From: Nematopogon swammerdamellus
Taxonomy: Eukaryota > Arthropoda > Insecta > Lepidoptera > Adelidae
Length of the DNA: 64,000 nucleotides
Reading direction: 5' to 3'
Assembly (NCBI GenBank): GCA_946902875.1
Contig: OX336337.1
Location: 1,364,001 to 1,428,000 of the forward strand
Positions 31,401-41,395 of the stretch are shown here, in pieces. Position 1 is the stretch's first letter. Every line of letters begins with the position of its first letter. The notes under the pieces are model-generated. The model saw only the letters and a list, made by a program, of their open reading frames with translations. It searched no databases and was not told the origin of the DNA. A program made the translations under genes and the position numbers.

Positions 31401-34400
31401 TGAAAAAAAAACTAAAATTAACACCTATTAAATAAAAAAAAAATCACCCATCTCCGCCGACTCCCCCACCGTACCCAAAACACTAGCCTTGTAAATTGTA
31501 ATAAATTTTATTATTAATTAAGTACATACACAAATAAATAAATTAGACCTACCTGAAAATGTGTCCTTAGGAAAAGCGATAAAATATTTATTTTATGAAT
31601 GATGCCAAGGCGTAGAACTAAAACTGTTTCACCTTCAATTCTATTTACATACACTACTATAATATTGTCAGATTGGTTTCATAATGTTTTGTTTTATAAT
31701 TATCATTCACGCATATCTTACACCCAGATAGATCTTTTTCTTAACAGTAAAGGATTACTCAAAATGCTTCTCAAGTTTTTTTCTATACAATCCGGTATGG
31801 GTGGCTGAACCAAAAGGACCAGAGCGCATGCTCCAACCATTTTCCGGAAAACTTCCCTCTCCATTTCTGTCTGTACTGGACTAGAGGTTCTTTGTCTTCT
31901 TATTATTATAAATAAAAATTCTGCTGACTTATGATGATCCAAATTGTTTATATGTATAAACTCTTATTATTTTTGTTAACTTTTATTAATGACTTGACTG
32001 AACCCCTTGTTCTTTCTATTTTACTATCTTTTATTTTATTTTTTACTTAGACGTAGTATGTTACATTTAACATATGTAATTAAACTTTAGTATGTAAGTT
32101 AAATTTAAAAAAAAGCTCTATAAGTTTTCTTACCCGGTTCTCCCTTATAGATTGCTTTGCTGAACGGGACATGACAAAAAAAATGATGACGAACCATACT
32201 GAATATGCATATTATTTTAAGTCTCAATGAAATATTGTTAATGTTGTGTGTTCTTTATGGCGAAATAAATATCTCAATCAAAATCTGAGGACAACACACT
32301 TGAATGACGAGCGGAACTGTCTTCCGGTGAGTGTATTTCCCGAATCCTTTAACCTGGGTGTCTTCAAGCGTCGTATAAACGGGCTAGATAGCCTTGCAAC
32401 AGTCCGCAAATCTGCTGGCATGGCACCTAATTGGGCGTGGTTTCGCGAAGAGAGGTGATTTTGGCTCTGTCGACTGCACCATTGGTCTCTCGGCACAGAC
32501 ACGCATGATGGTTTACATAAAAAAAAAAGGTTAGTGCGAGTTTTACTCGCGCACGTAGGTTTCCGTATCTATCCGCTATAATCCGCCTATCTTTTGTCTT
32601 TCAACAATGCAATGTATAAAAGCCTGTGGCGCCATCTATTATTCAGTAGTGTGACTAATCTATTTTATTGCACGTTTGTTGTATGGGAGCCCCACTTAAT
32701 TTTTAACATATTCTTTTTTTTTATTATTTGTTGTTATATCCGCCATAGTAACACATATTCTGGGAAAATTTCAACGGGCTACCTATTGCGGTTCAAGAGA
32801 TACAGCTCTCGGACAGACGGACGGACGGACGGCGGAGGCTTAGTAATAGGCTTCCGTACGGGATACGGAAACCTAAAAAGAAGCTCTATAAGGTTTCTTA
32901 CCCGGTTCTCCCTTATAGATTGCATTGCTGAACGGGATATGACAAAAAAAAATTATGACGAACCATACATATCTCAATGAAATATTGTTAATGTTGTGTG
33001 TTCTTTATGGCGAAATAAATATCTGAATCTGAATCTGAGAACAGCCACACTTGAATGACGAGCAGAGAACTCACTTGGTGATGTTCTCCATCATCTTGAA
33101 CTGTCCGCCGGAGGTGTTGATCTTGGGTACGGAGCCGGGAGCGATCTTGTTGATGAGTTGGCACAGGACGGTGCCGTCCTTCAGCACGTCCTCGTAGACT
33201 TCGCCGGGGGGGAACTTGGCCCCGAGCACCTGCTCCATCCACGCCTGAGCCTCCGCATCCTTCTCCGGGTTGCGCTTGGCGGCGATCTGTTGGCGGTTAG
33301 GTCGTACGTACTGTTACTGAAAACTTGGCTTACGGGGCAATACTATGCAACGTTACCTATAGATCTTATTTCCTCTTTCTTTTCTTTCCTCTTTAGTACT
33401 GCATTGTCCGCCCCTACGTGTGTTCCACATCCCAAAGGTTAGTTCGTAAAGAATGCCGTAAGGCATTAAACTCGCCTTTTGTAACCTTTTTTATACAATG
33501 GTGTACAATAAAGTATATTTTCATTTCATTTCATTTCATTTTCATTTATATTTCATTTCCCCCCAAGTACAGTCTCGGGTCCTTCAAGAGAGCCGTGAAT
33601 GGGCACGATCGAAGGGAATCACTGACATGGCACCTAGTTCACCCGGTGTTATGGGCTGACATCACGGATGTTGTAGGTGATGTAGCCAACCGTGTCAGTT
33701 TCCGTAAAAAAAACCTGTCAAGCCGGCACGGCATACGCAGCCCCCGCATGCGACCGAATGTCCATGGGCGCCGCTAGACACCTTATGGGTGGCTCGGCGC
33801 CCAATGTCGCGCTTACTATAAAAAAAAAGATCTTCTTTTAATTAGATAGATGATAATAAAGAGATTTTTTTTCTATGGAAACTGACACGGGTTGCTACAT
33901 CACCTACAGCATCCGTTCCCTTCATTTCATGTCGGCTACAATGAACTGAGCGGAAAAACACGAACTATTTAGATTGCCGTTTCGACCGGCGTTTCATTCA
34001 GTGCGGTGGTAACAACCCGGGCGGGATAAACCCTACCAGGTAAGAAAGAAGGTGCCCTACATTTTTACGTGGAATCCGAACCACGGTCAGTCTCCAACGA
34101 TCGAGCGGTCACCCATTCAAGTACTGTCCGCGTCCAGGTGTGCTTAATAACAGTTGACTGACCGCACCACTGAGCCACCGAGGCTGACAAAAAATACGTC
34201 CCGATTAGGATTTGAACCTGACCCTCTGTCGTGAGCAACCAACGCGATACCGATTTCGCCACCGGGTCGATAGCGTATTCTTTTTTTTTTCAAATTTCGA
34301 ACAGTTGCTTCTTCTATACTATGACGCAAGACCCTGCGATCGTCAACGTCTTTCATATACGGCCTAGTACTTACAATGAACTATGTACATTTCAAAAGAG

Positions 34401-35627
34401 GAAACCAGCACCACAGAACAAGAATTATGACGACCTTACTAAGTTTTATGCTTGAGATAATAACCATTGTCCAATACTTTTCTTTGTCAGCTGCAGAGTA
34501 ATTGCCTTGTCTTATGATCCAGCTGTAATCAACTGGATGAAGTTATTTATTCAACTGGATGAAGTTTATATTATTATTAGAAAATTCGTCAGCCTCGGTA
34601 GCTCAGTGGCGCGGTTGGTTAGTCAACTGTTATTAAGCAACGCTGAGCGCGGTCAGTGATTGGATGGGTGACCGCTCGACCGTTGGAGGCTGACCGTGGT
34701 TCGGATTCCACGTTAAACTGTAGGTCCCTTCCCTTCTTACCTTACTAGGTGGTAGGGTTTATCCCGGCCGGGTTGGTACCACCGCACTGAACGAAACGTC
34801 GGTCGAAACGGCTATGTAAATAGTTCGTGTTTTCCGTCCAGTTTAGTGTAGCCGACATGAAATGAAGGGAAGCACTGACATGGCACCTAGTTCACCCTGT
34901 GTTATGGGCTGACATCACGGATGTTGTAGGTGATGTAGCCAACCGTGTCGAGTTCCATAAAAAAAAAAAAATTATAAATAAATTTTGCAATAGCTTATTC
35001 AGTGCTATGATACAAATATGGGCAGAAAACACATTACAAGTTTAATAATAATTGGTGCTGTTCTTCTCAAACGCTCCATTTACTACTAAACCTTGTCTTA
35101 GATGTACTCAACTATGGCAATCTGAATGTCTATATGAAGTTATGATAAAAACACATATTCATGTTAAAATACAGAGAAAGAATAGTTAAAAAACTACACT
35201 AAATAACAAAAAGGCTGGAACACCACTGAAATCAGCTGGCAATGGGATTTGTTAAGTAAATATAAGGAGATAAAACACGCCACAAGTGATGGCACATCCT
35301 CGGATTGGACAACAAGAGATCAACAATACCACATCTTGAATGGGTATGATGTTTGATAGAACATCTCCAAACAGCTCCATATAAAATAAAAAAAAGTGCA
35401 AACTATTGAATTGTAACCAGAATGATTGACTGCACCGATGGTAGAAGAAAAAGAAAACAGAAACAAAGAAACTATGGTGTCAGTCAACCCTTGCACCGAC
35501 GTCACTTCACATGATATCCATTTATCCCATAGCACTGTTTTCGATCACTTCACCACATGTGTCACCATCACCAAATGTGCAATAAGATGTTCCGTACCTT
35601 AGCGCGGACTTGTCTTTCCAGAGACAT
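28209..35627 (-). CDS. Mp20: Muscle protein 20 (calponin/transgelin family), whole gene, four coding exons
   Basis: Actin-associated muscle protein of the calponin/transgelin family, expected in the sarcomere or cytoplasm of muscle. Joining exons 35627-35598, 33286-33075, 30174-30054 and 28400-28209 gives exactly 184 codons plus TGA, the usual length of insect Mp20. All introns are GT-AG with phases 0, 2 and 0. A single calponin-homology domain occupies about residues 22-122, with the motif LKDGTVLCQLINK at 45-57. It is followed by one calponin-like repeat at about 155-180 (IVGLQAGSNKGATQAG). The start is the only ATG downstream of a good TATA/initiator pair and gives the family N-terminus. 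Introns of 2,311, 2,900 and 1,653 bases hold SINE and LINE debris, but no exon is damaged. The family assignment rests on recognised domains; expression in muscle is known for the family and not shown here. Confidence 0.95.
28648..28986 (-). mobile_element. Chimeric SINE: SINE-C head on SINE-A body, Mp20 intron 3
   Basis: On the minus strand the head is SINE-C (ACCGTGTGGGGCCGGTAC to GACTAAGGGATATGACTCCC). It joins the SINE-A core at TATCACTAGGTGGTAGGG and continues to the SINE-A A tail. 49203-49460 has the same junction (GGGATATGACTCCC-TTCTTATATT), so the chimera is a mobile subfamily and not a chance fusion. Confidence 0.85.
29820..29960 (-). mobile_element. LINE 3' end fragment, Mp20 intron 3
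   Basis: GGGCTTATCGCCTTAGGCAA and CCTCCAGTCAACCTCC in reverse; same family as 49728-49945. Confidence 0.5.
30054..30174 (-). CDS. Mp20: Mp20 coding exon 3
   Basis: 121 bases. The first base completes Asn81, then FQNALKAYGVADIDVFQTVD and the end of the CH domain (DIGQVTSTLHALGRQ, ending at residue 121). The acceptor is TCGCAG and the donor GTGTGT. The donor departs from the usual GTRAGT but is still GT. Confidence 0.92.
31405..31490 (-). mobile_element. LINE 3' end (same family as 26226-26460), Mp20 intron 2
   Basis: Reverse copy of ASVLGTVGESAEM-coding DNA and the following TTTAATAGGTGTTAATTTTA. Confidence 0.7.
31782..31896 (-). mobile_element. Diverged SINE-B 3' fragment in Mp20 intron 2
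   Basis: Recognisable ATCCGGTATGGGTGGCTGA and GGACTAGAGG segments with a deletion between. Confidence 0.55.
32035..32285 (+). mobile_element. LINE 3' tail, uninterrupted (Mp20 intron 2)
   Basis: Same tail as 19690-20150 without the Helitron: GAATATGCATATTATTTTAA marks the empty site. Confidence 0.78.
32290..32460 (+). pseudogene. Jockey-like LINE ORF2 C-terminus, Mp20 intron 2
   Basis: ERNCLPVSVFPESFNLGVFK and RRINGLDSLATVRKSAG, the conserved end of a non-LTR retrotransposon protein, antisense to Mp20. Confidence 0.7.
32525..32880 (-). repeat. Dispersed repeat R3, near full length, Mp20 intron 2
   Basis: Reverse copy from GTTAGTGCGAGTTTTACTCG to GGGATACGGAAACCTAAAA; includes CAACGGGCTACCTATTGCGG, the site hit by BEL in another copy. 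Confidence 0.8.
32881..33036 (+). mobile_element. LINE 3' tail close to Mp20 exon 2 donor
   Basis: Second copy in the same intron, deleted across the Helitron target region, ending AATAAATATCTGAATCTGAA. Antisense to Mp20 and about 40 bases from the exon 2 splice donor. Confidence 0.78.
33075..33286 (-). CDS. Mp20: Mp20 coding exon 2
   Basis: 212 bases coding residues 11-80 and two bases of codon 81. The acceptor is CCAACAG and the donor GTGAGT. It holds the first half of the CH domain (AWMEQVL, then LKDGTVLCQLINKIAPGSVP). A LINE 3' tail (about 32881-33036) lies only about 40 bases beyond the donor, so the insertion stopped just short of the splice site. Confidence 0.93.
33448..33556 (+). mobile_element. 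LINE 3' end with (TTTCA)n tail, Mp20 intron 1
   Basis: CTCGCCTTTTGTAACC, GTACAATAAAGTATATTTTC, TTTCA repeats; directly followed by another LINE tail. Confidence 0.7.
33560..33830 (+). mobile_element. Jockey/CR1-like LINE 3' end split by SINE-A, Mp20 intron 1
   Basis: GTACAGTCTCGGGTCC... and, after the SINE fragment, CCTGTCAAGCCGGCACGG to an A-rich tail. Confidence 0.75.
33613..33713 (+). mobile_element. SINE-A tail fragment inserted in a LINE 3' end
   Basis: CACTGACATGGCACC to CAGTTTCCGTAAAAAA, interrupting the LINE end that resumes CCTGTCAAGCCGGCACGG. Confidence 0.8.
33865..34188 (-). mobile_element. SINE-A in Mp20 intron 1
   Basis: Head-to-tail copy with some deletions, ending in GCCTCGGTGGCTCAGTGGTG on the minus strand. 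Confidence 0.82.
34189..34275 (-). mobile_element. tRNA-like SINE head (separate family)
   Basis: Minus strand CCCGGTGGCGAAATCGG... with B box GGTTCAAATCC. It resembles a tRNA-derived promoter region without a proper cloverleaf, so it is read as a SINE head and not a tRNA gene. Lies against the SINE-A head. Confidence 0.5.
34590..34971 (+). mobile_element. SINE-A, full length (reference copy), Mp20 intron 1
   Basis: About 380 bases: A box GGTAGCTCAGTGG, 5S-like TTAAGCAACG...TTGGATGGGTGACCGC, B box GGTTCGGATTCC, core CTGTAGGTCCCTTCCC... CACCGCACTGA, body, CCATAAAAAAAA tail. Confidence 0.92.
35598..35627 (-). CDS. Mp20: Mp20 coding exon 1
   Basis: Ten codons reading MSLERQVRAK from the ATG at 35627-35625, followed by a GTACGG splice donor. 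The intron begins between codons (phase 0). Exon 1 coding sequence is very short, so gene finders could miss it. The 5' UTR is about 70 bases if transcription starts at 35697. Confidence 0.92.
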
Positions 35628-35693
35628 GTTGTGTGTGCGTGTGTGTTGTGCGGTGGTGTGTGAGGCGCCTGTGCCGGTCCGTGTGCACGAGCT

Positions 35694-35699
35694 AACTGA
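35694..35699 (-). promoter_or_regulatory. Initiator (TCAGTT) of Mp20, predicted start site A at 35697
   Basis: TCAGTT on the minus strand matches the arthropod initiator TCAKTY. The A lies 32 bases from the first T of the TATA box. No downstream promoter element was seen at +28. The start site is inferred, not measured. Confidence 0.65.
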
Positions 35700-35721
35700 A
35701 AGAATTCCCGAAAATCGCACG

Positions 35722-35729
35722 TATTTATA
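35722..35729 (-). promoter_or_regulatory. TATA box of Mp20
   Basis: TATAAATA on the minus strand, about 32 to 25 bases before the initiator at 35697 and about 100 before the ATG. It lies at the edge of a GC-rich block (about 35730-35770). TATA plus initiator spacing is the textbook arrangement for a strongly expressed tissue-specific insect gene. Confidence 0.75.
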
Positions 35730-36145
35730 GGGCGGCGGGGCGGGGCGGGCGGCGGCGGTGGGCGGCGCAGGATTCTGGAACGCTTGGATTCATCATCGAT
35801 GATCGAAGTGAGCGGAAAGCGAGGTAGTGACTAAGCGTTAATAGTTTACACGCTGAAAGATGCTAAGCTGATATTCGAGAAATGTCCGTTAACATATTCG
35901 AAACACGAATATTGGAACGAACAGTATTCAAGTGCAAGTACCAGCAAGGTTCCGTGCGACGCTCGCTAATTAATAATGCAAATTTTCATCGATATATTTT
36001 TCCTTTTGCCTTTTCAAATGAAATATTTCTAAAAAATTAATATTCTTTCAGCGCATTGCTAAACATTGTAATTGTCAAATGAAACGAAACACAAAAAAAA
36101 GTTGAAATTTCTTTATTATTAAAAACACTTCTAAAACACACTTTG
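35730..36145. promoter_or_regulatory. Mp20 upstream region
   Basis: GC block up to 35770 directly before the TATA box, then AT-rich DNA. An AT run (TTCTAAAAAATTAATATTC, near 36030) resembles but does not fit a MEF2 site. Muscle enhancers would be expected here but none is shown. Confidence 0.4.
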
Positions 36146-36204
36146 TCAGCCTCGGTAGCTCAGTCGTGCGGTTGGTCGACTGTTGTTAAGCAACCCCGAG
36201 CTGG
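36146..36204 (+). mobile_element. SINE-A head fragment
   Basis: TCAGCCTCGGTAGCTCAG to TTAAGCAACCCCGAGCT, fused to LINE sequence. Confidence 0.7.
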
Positions 36205-36244
36205 CAGGAAAGCGTAGCGTAGCGTGGACTAGATCCACCGTGGG

Positions 36245-36645
36245 ATGTCGGCTCCCTAAGTGTGTTCTATCGCTTATTCCATGGGGAGTGCTCGGAGGAG
36301 CTGTTTAATGCGATCCGCCGTCCCCTTTTCACCTCCGCACCACACTCACTGGGCAGGGATTGCATCCCTACACGCTGGATTTACCGCGGATGAGTACCAA
36401 TCGATTCTGCAGATCTTTCCTCTACAGAACCGGTAAACTCTGGAACGCTCTCCCTGCTCATATATCCTCTCCCCACCCCCCCACCCCCCAAGTACTGTCT
36501 CGGATCCTTCAAGAGGGGCGTGAATTGGCACCTGTCAGGCCGGCATGGCATTCGCAACACCCGCAAACGACCGAATGTCCATGAGCGTCGTTAGACACCT
36601 TATGGGTGGCTCGGCGCCATATGTCGCGCTTTCAATAAAAAAAAG
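36245..36645 (+). pseudogene. Jockey/CR1-like LINE, ORF2 C-terminus and 3' end
   Basis: Same family as 20403-20780 (FLYRTGKLWNALPAHI) with frameshifts and a CCCCACCCCCC expansion; ends in an A-rich tail at about 36645. Confidence 0.8.
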
Positions 36646-37211
36646 TTATCAAACAAACGAAAATGTCATCCCGCATCAGTAGCCTTCAGCGCCATCTATT
36701 ATGCCACAATAAAGTAATCTTTATTTCATACGCCATTTCCGTTATCACCGCTATTTCCGCTAATCTCTAGTGTGCCACCCTGCAGTCACTTTGAATATCG
36801 CGACATCTCAAACGTCAAAATCATGCCCTTAAATTGGCACGTCAATACAAGCTGTATTTAACTACACCTGTTAGTATGTGCGGGTCAAATCTTGCAACTG
36901 AATTTTAAATAAATTCCATCCAACTGATTGAGCTGAAATGTTGCACACACTTTTGGTGCTGGTGACAATAAAATCTAGTTTATTGAAAATTGTAAAAAAA
37001 ATGTGAACACAGAAAATAAATAAATAACCTTCTTTAAAAATATAATTTTATTGAAACCATGTACTACAACAAATAAAATAAGTTAGGTTTTCGATTTGTT
37101 TTCAAAAATCTTGTCGCGAAATTTTCATAAAAGTAGGTAGTAACCAAGCTATTTCATTTAACAGTGATTGCTTCATAAACTAGTACTTGCCGAAGTATTT
37201 ATACATGCATG

Positions 37212-37262
37212 CATAGCATCACGCCTGTTTCCCGGTGGAGTAGGCAGAGATAAATGGATCTC
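37212..37262 (-). mobile_element. LINE 3' end (same family as 40205-40605)
   Basis: Encodes PFISAYSTGKQA in reverse, with the ATGCATGC tail. Confidence 0.6.
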
Positions 37263-37384
37263 CACACCTGACACACCTAATTTTTTTTTTCTTTACAGCT
37301 CGCGCGACAAGCTTTTTGAAAACAAATCGAACAACTAAACTCATTTTATTCGTTTTAATACACGGCTTAAATAAAAGCTTTTTT

Positions 37385-37500
37385 TTTATAGTAAGCGCGA
37401 CATGTGGCGCCGAGCCACCCATAAGGTGTCCAGCGACGCTCGGCGACGTTCGGTCGCATGCGTTGGCTGCGAATGCCATGCCGGCCTGACAGGTGCTTGA
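37385..37500 (-). mobile_element. Jockey/CR1-like LINE 3' end
   Basis: Reverse copy of the AGGTGTCT...GCCTGACAGGTG 3' UTR segment. Confidence 0.7.
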
Positions 37501-37943
37501 TAAGCTTGTTTTTAAAACGTTTTTTTTATTATACTTAAACATTTTATTTTATTGAAAGATATTTTCATTGTCTCTGCCAAAATATCCGAAAAATTACTCA
37601 CTTAGCTTCAATATGAGTAACGCGACAAACGAAGAAAAGCGCTGACATTACTATAAAGAGTAGAGGTCGGATGAAGAGGCCACGTGACTTGGCGTGACGT
37701 CACGCGGGCAGTCATCGGTCTGCGCCCACGCACGCCGGGAGAATGAAAAGTCAACGATTTATCATTGTCAGCTTGGAGATTATGCGGAAAAAACCAACAG
37801 ACTACCTGTGACATTGACTATTTCACGTTTTTTTGTTGTCATTTATTAACTGTCATTTTCTTTTTATGAGGGCCGAAAGTGTTGATAACTACAAAATCAG
37901 TCTTCACGCTCACCAGTTTTAACCCCCTCCGGTTAAGTTTCTA

Positions 37944-38498
37944 AATGAAGGGAAGCACTGAAATGGCAGCGGCGGTTGGCCGAGTGGTTTGGGCATCGGC
38001 TTCTCATGCGAGAGGTCCGCGGTTAGAATCCGGTCGGCGTGCACCAATGAGTTTTTTCTGATGAAAAAATTTACGTGCATAACTACACCAGCTGCTTCAC
38101 CGTTCGGAACCGGTGTAAAACTGTAGGTCCCTTCCCCTGCCCCTTACTAGGTATTAGGCTCAAATTGTAGCCGACTGGGTTCATACCACCGTACTGTATG
38201 TAAATTGGCCGCATAGCAACCTCGGTTGCGTTTTCCTCTAGTCCAGCATAGCCAGCAATCCAGAGAAGTCTCCGGTATGGCACCTACCTTCTCGGAGGTG
38301 ATATTGGCTGGTCGGAGCATGCGCTTTGGCCCCTCCGACTCACCCACATGGGTGGCTGAGTCGGAGGGGCCAACGGATGAACGGATTACATAATTTTTTT
38401 TAAATGGCACCTAGTTCACCCTGTGTTATGAACTGGCATCACGGTTGATGTTGCAAATGATGTAGCAAACCGTTTCAGTTGCCATAAAAAAAAAAAAA
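37944..38498 (+). mobile_element. SINE-A fragment split by a SINE-B
   Basis: 37944-37968 and 38410-38498 join across AAATGGCA, which is duplicated at 37961-37968 and 38402-38409 around the SINE-B. Confidence 0.85.
37969..38401 (+). mobile_element. SINE-B, full length, with 8-bp target duplication AAATGGCA
   Basis: Head GCGGCGGTTGGCCGAGTGG, shared core, unique 3' half. Near the end a duplicated inverted piece (GACTCACCCACATGGGTGGC) makes a small palindrome. Confidence 0.9.
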
Positions 38499-38867
38499 AT
38501 CAATTGTAGTGATAAATCCGTCTTTGAGCACTTTTCTTGAATATTTTCATGTATTATTTTTATTTCAATCGTAATAAAGAGTTTCTATTCCATTCTACTC
38601 AAAACATGTTCAGAAAAATAATTTCTTTGGCGGATACAACGTGTTTATTACGAAGTATGTACTGAACTTATATTACTATACATTAATGTTAGAATGATAC
38701 AGCCGTGAATGTCGCACGGGTGCGAGACACCTTTATTTATAGGTGTTAAACAATTGTATAGGTATTTTCTTGAAAGTTTTCCTCTGAAAACTTGCTTTTT
38801 ACCGTGTTTCATACTCGCGCGTTGAAATCAGCTGTAAGCAAAATTCAAGATTTTCTAAGAATAAATA

Positions 38868-39113
38868 CATACATACCACACGCTGTATCCCGACAATAGG
38901 GGTGAGCAGACTAATTGGTGTTGTGCTGCAAGTACTCCTGTAAATTACAGCACAACACCGACCACCACGTTTCGCGAAGTATTATAACAAGATATAACTA
39001 TCAAGCAGCAAGTAAGGCACGAAGACCCACCTGCTGCATGACTCGGTAGAAGTACCGCGCCAAGGTGAGAGGTGGCTATCCTGCCGTCCTTTAGCACGGC
39101 ACTTTGTCCTTAT
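38868..39113 (-). mobile_element. SINE-C, head lost to a hAT-like MITE
   Basis: ATACATACCACACGCTG to GCACGGCACTTTGTCC, then the MITE at 39114. Confidence 0.8.
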
Positions 39114-39451
39114 CGCGCGGTTCCCAATTACTTTCGGCTACGGAACTCTAAATGATAGTCCTTCTGTTGGCGGAACACCAAGCCAATTAAAAAGTTAATT
39201 ATCTATTTTGAACAAAAAAATTAAATTTAGGTCACATACATTTAATTATAATACCTAATTTTTTATACTAAATTGTTGGCGGATTATCATGTTTGACTTG
39301 AATAGCATGGCTATAGTTTGAAATTGAAAACATATTGCAAGTTTTTAATTAGGGAGAGTGTTTTGTGCTTTTTCCAGCTGTAACCCACGGAACCCCTGTG
39401 ACCCTTCCACGGAACCCCAGGGTTCTGCGGAACACCTTTTGGGAGCCGCTC
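39114..39451. mobile_element. Probable hAT-type MITE
   Basis: Left CGCGGTTCCCAA and right (reverse complement) GAGCGGCTCCCAA resemble the hAT ends at 54467. Internal mirrored segments CTACGGAAC and GTTCTGCGGAAC. It interrupts a SINE-C at its left edge. Duplication not clear. Confidence 0.45.
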
Positions 39452-39835
39452 GTCTAGATAAATAAACATTAAATTTAATTAAATGTAATTACAAAAACAT
39501 ACATTTCCTACACCTCACAAAATTATTTATGTATGAGCGTGTAATATCTCAGTGTTCTACCGAAGAAAAACGATTTCCTTCCACTTCGTTTTAACTCATG
39601 AAGTAATGAAGCATCCGGCTGAAAATATCATAAATTGTCACATTTCATATAATTTCGTGGACTGTGAGTGTGTGTGTGTGTGTGGCGGGACGCAGTTCTA
39701 TTCCCGGCCGGGCGGGTGCGGAGGCGGGGGCGGCGGCGGGGGCAGTTGTTGTGTGATTTGTGTGAAGGTCGCTCCGCAAACCTTCAGTGGACTCAACAGG
39801 CGCGCCGCCTGTGTGGTCTAACTGACAGCTTGTAC
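39452..39835. other. GC-rich patch, no gene recognised
   Basis: (TG)n then G-rich 39700-39745. An 89-codon frame crosses it (39552-39821) but its glycine run and cysteines come from simple sequence. Confidence 0.35.
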
Positions 39836-40185
39836 TTTTTAGGGTTTCGCATCGGTACGGAAGCCTAATTACTAAGCCTACGCTGCGCCGTCTGTCCTAC
39901 CTTTAAAGGGCTGTATATTTTGAGCCGTATTAGGTAGCTAGTTGAAAAATTAACAGAAATATCTTATTATGGCGGATATCCTAACAAATAATAAAAAAAT
40001 AAAAAACAAAAATTTTTAAATTAATGGTGGGCTCCTGTGTCTTTTAACTTTTTTTTTGTTTTTGTTTTTTTTTTTTTGCTCTGTCGTAAAAACGGTAATA
40101 CATGCGTCAAACTTAGTGTGAATAAACACCGTCCAATTACATGGTGGTAAGAGACTCTCTTGCACTTGGTCGGTTTTAATTTTTT
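39836..40185 (+). repeat. Dispersed repeat R3, near full length
   Basis: TTTTTAGGGTTTCGCATCGG to TTGCACTTGGTCGGTTTTA. Confidence 0.78.
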
Positions 40186-40204
40186 ATATCTAAAATACAA
40201 AAAG

Positions 40205-40605
40205 TGAAATTTTAGGAAATTGGAAAGGAAAATAGTGTAGTGCGAGAGCGCTGTGGTCTGAAAGAAGATATAGTGACAAGGATTGAGAAAGGAATGCTTC
40301 GGTGGTTCGGTTATGTTGGAAGAATGGATGATAGGAGACTAACGAAAGACATTTATGGAGCAAATGTGAGTGGAGAGTCAGGAAAGATTCGCCCTAGACG
40401 CACGTACCTGGACTAGATCGAGCATGTGCTCAAAAAGGGTCAAGTGCGTAGTAACCGTAACCGGCGAGCATGCATGAAGAACATTATGAGAGTGGAAGAG
40501 GCGGCAGATGTGTGTCAGGATCGTGGCACGTGGAGATCCGTTGTCTCTGCCTACCCCACCGGGAAACAGGCGTGACGCTATGTATGTATGTATGGAAAGG
40601 ACTGT
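40205..40605 (+). pseudogene. LINE ORF C-terminus (second RTE-like family)
   Basis: IEKGMLRWFGYVGRMDDRRL, a stop, then HVLKKGQVRSNRNRRACMKN and VVSAYPTGKQA, ending in (TGTA)n. A 3' end of the same type lies at 37212-37262 (minus). Confidence 0.78.
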
Positions 40606-41271
40606 TTTGGCGAATGACATTTTATTATTTTAAATGAGATTGTGAAATTTTTTGTAAAAAAAAAATTGGTTGTCTGTAAAGTCGGTTTACGGACGATAGT
40701 TTTACGTGATGACGTGGAATAATCGTAGTACGTAGAGCAAAGATCAGTCTATTTCCAGTAGAAAGATTAATCATCTTGTGACTGGCCATCAATAAACTTC
40801 TGTTGTCTGATCTTGACAGTTTTACTTCTTAAGACGTTTCCATGGTAACTTTGACTATACCGATTGTGCCTCTCAATCGCTTGTTACGCGCTCTCGCTTG
40901 CACACACAGGCTCAGATGGAACGTGACACTTTTTCGTGTGTGCAGCCGGTGTTCATCAATTTATAAGACGTGACGTCATCACGTCAAAAACATTAGCTTA
41001 TCTATCGAACTGTCGCGCATACTCGCAAGGGGCGATTTTTACCTGAATGTTTTATAGTACTAGATAAGACTTTCTCAAACATCACTCCCGAAAATACATG
41101 TCACCGACTAAAGCAGCTTATAAGCTGAGTTCACAATAACTGATGCTTGTGTTGTATGACCCATCTTATCGTCTTATGTCCGCAAATACGCGAATGAGAC
41201 GCATTCATAGCACAGATGGTGAAATACTTTGAATATTGTGTTTTTTTTCGATTAGGTTAAATAATTTGAAT
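40606..41271. other. No gene seen
   Basis: Mixed AT-rich DNA with no recognisable repeat or protein. Confidence 0.3.
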
Positions 41272-41395
41272 GTAGGTAGCCGGGAGTGGATGGATGAGAA
41301 GAGCGGAAGACCGCGTGTGGTGGCGTGTCTTGAGAGAGGCCTATGTCCAGCAGTGGACCGATACAGGCTAATGATGATGATGATGATGATTTGAA
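41272..41395 (+). mobile_element. RTE-like LINE 3' end with (GAT)n tail
   Basis: GAAGACCGCGTGTGGTGG... CCAGCAGTGGACC, stop, then (ATGATG)n. RTE elements commonly end in such short repeats. Confidence 0.72.

Larger units (their letters stand above)
36646..37943. other. AT-rich DNA with LINE ends, no gene
   Basis: Apart from the two LINE tails listed, a GC patch at 37670-37750 contains CGTGACGTCACG, a palindromic CRE-like octamer, without a gene start. Confidence 0.35.

Noticed and set aside
34189..34275. tRNA gene with GGTTCAAATCC
   Set aside because: No complementary acceptor stem of proper length; sits against SINE sequence.
34630..34680. 5S rRNA gene fragment
   Set aside because: Only the internal control region is present and it repeats inside SINE-A copies, so it belongs to the SINE.
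36018..36040. MEF2 site upstream of Mp20
   Set aside because: AT-rich run does not match YTAWWWWTAR in either strand.
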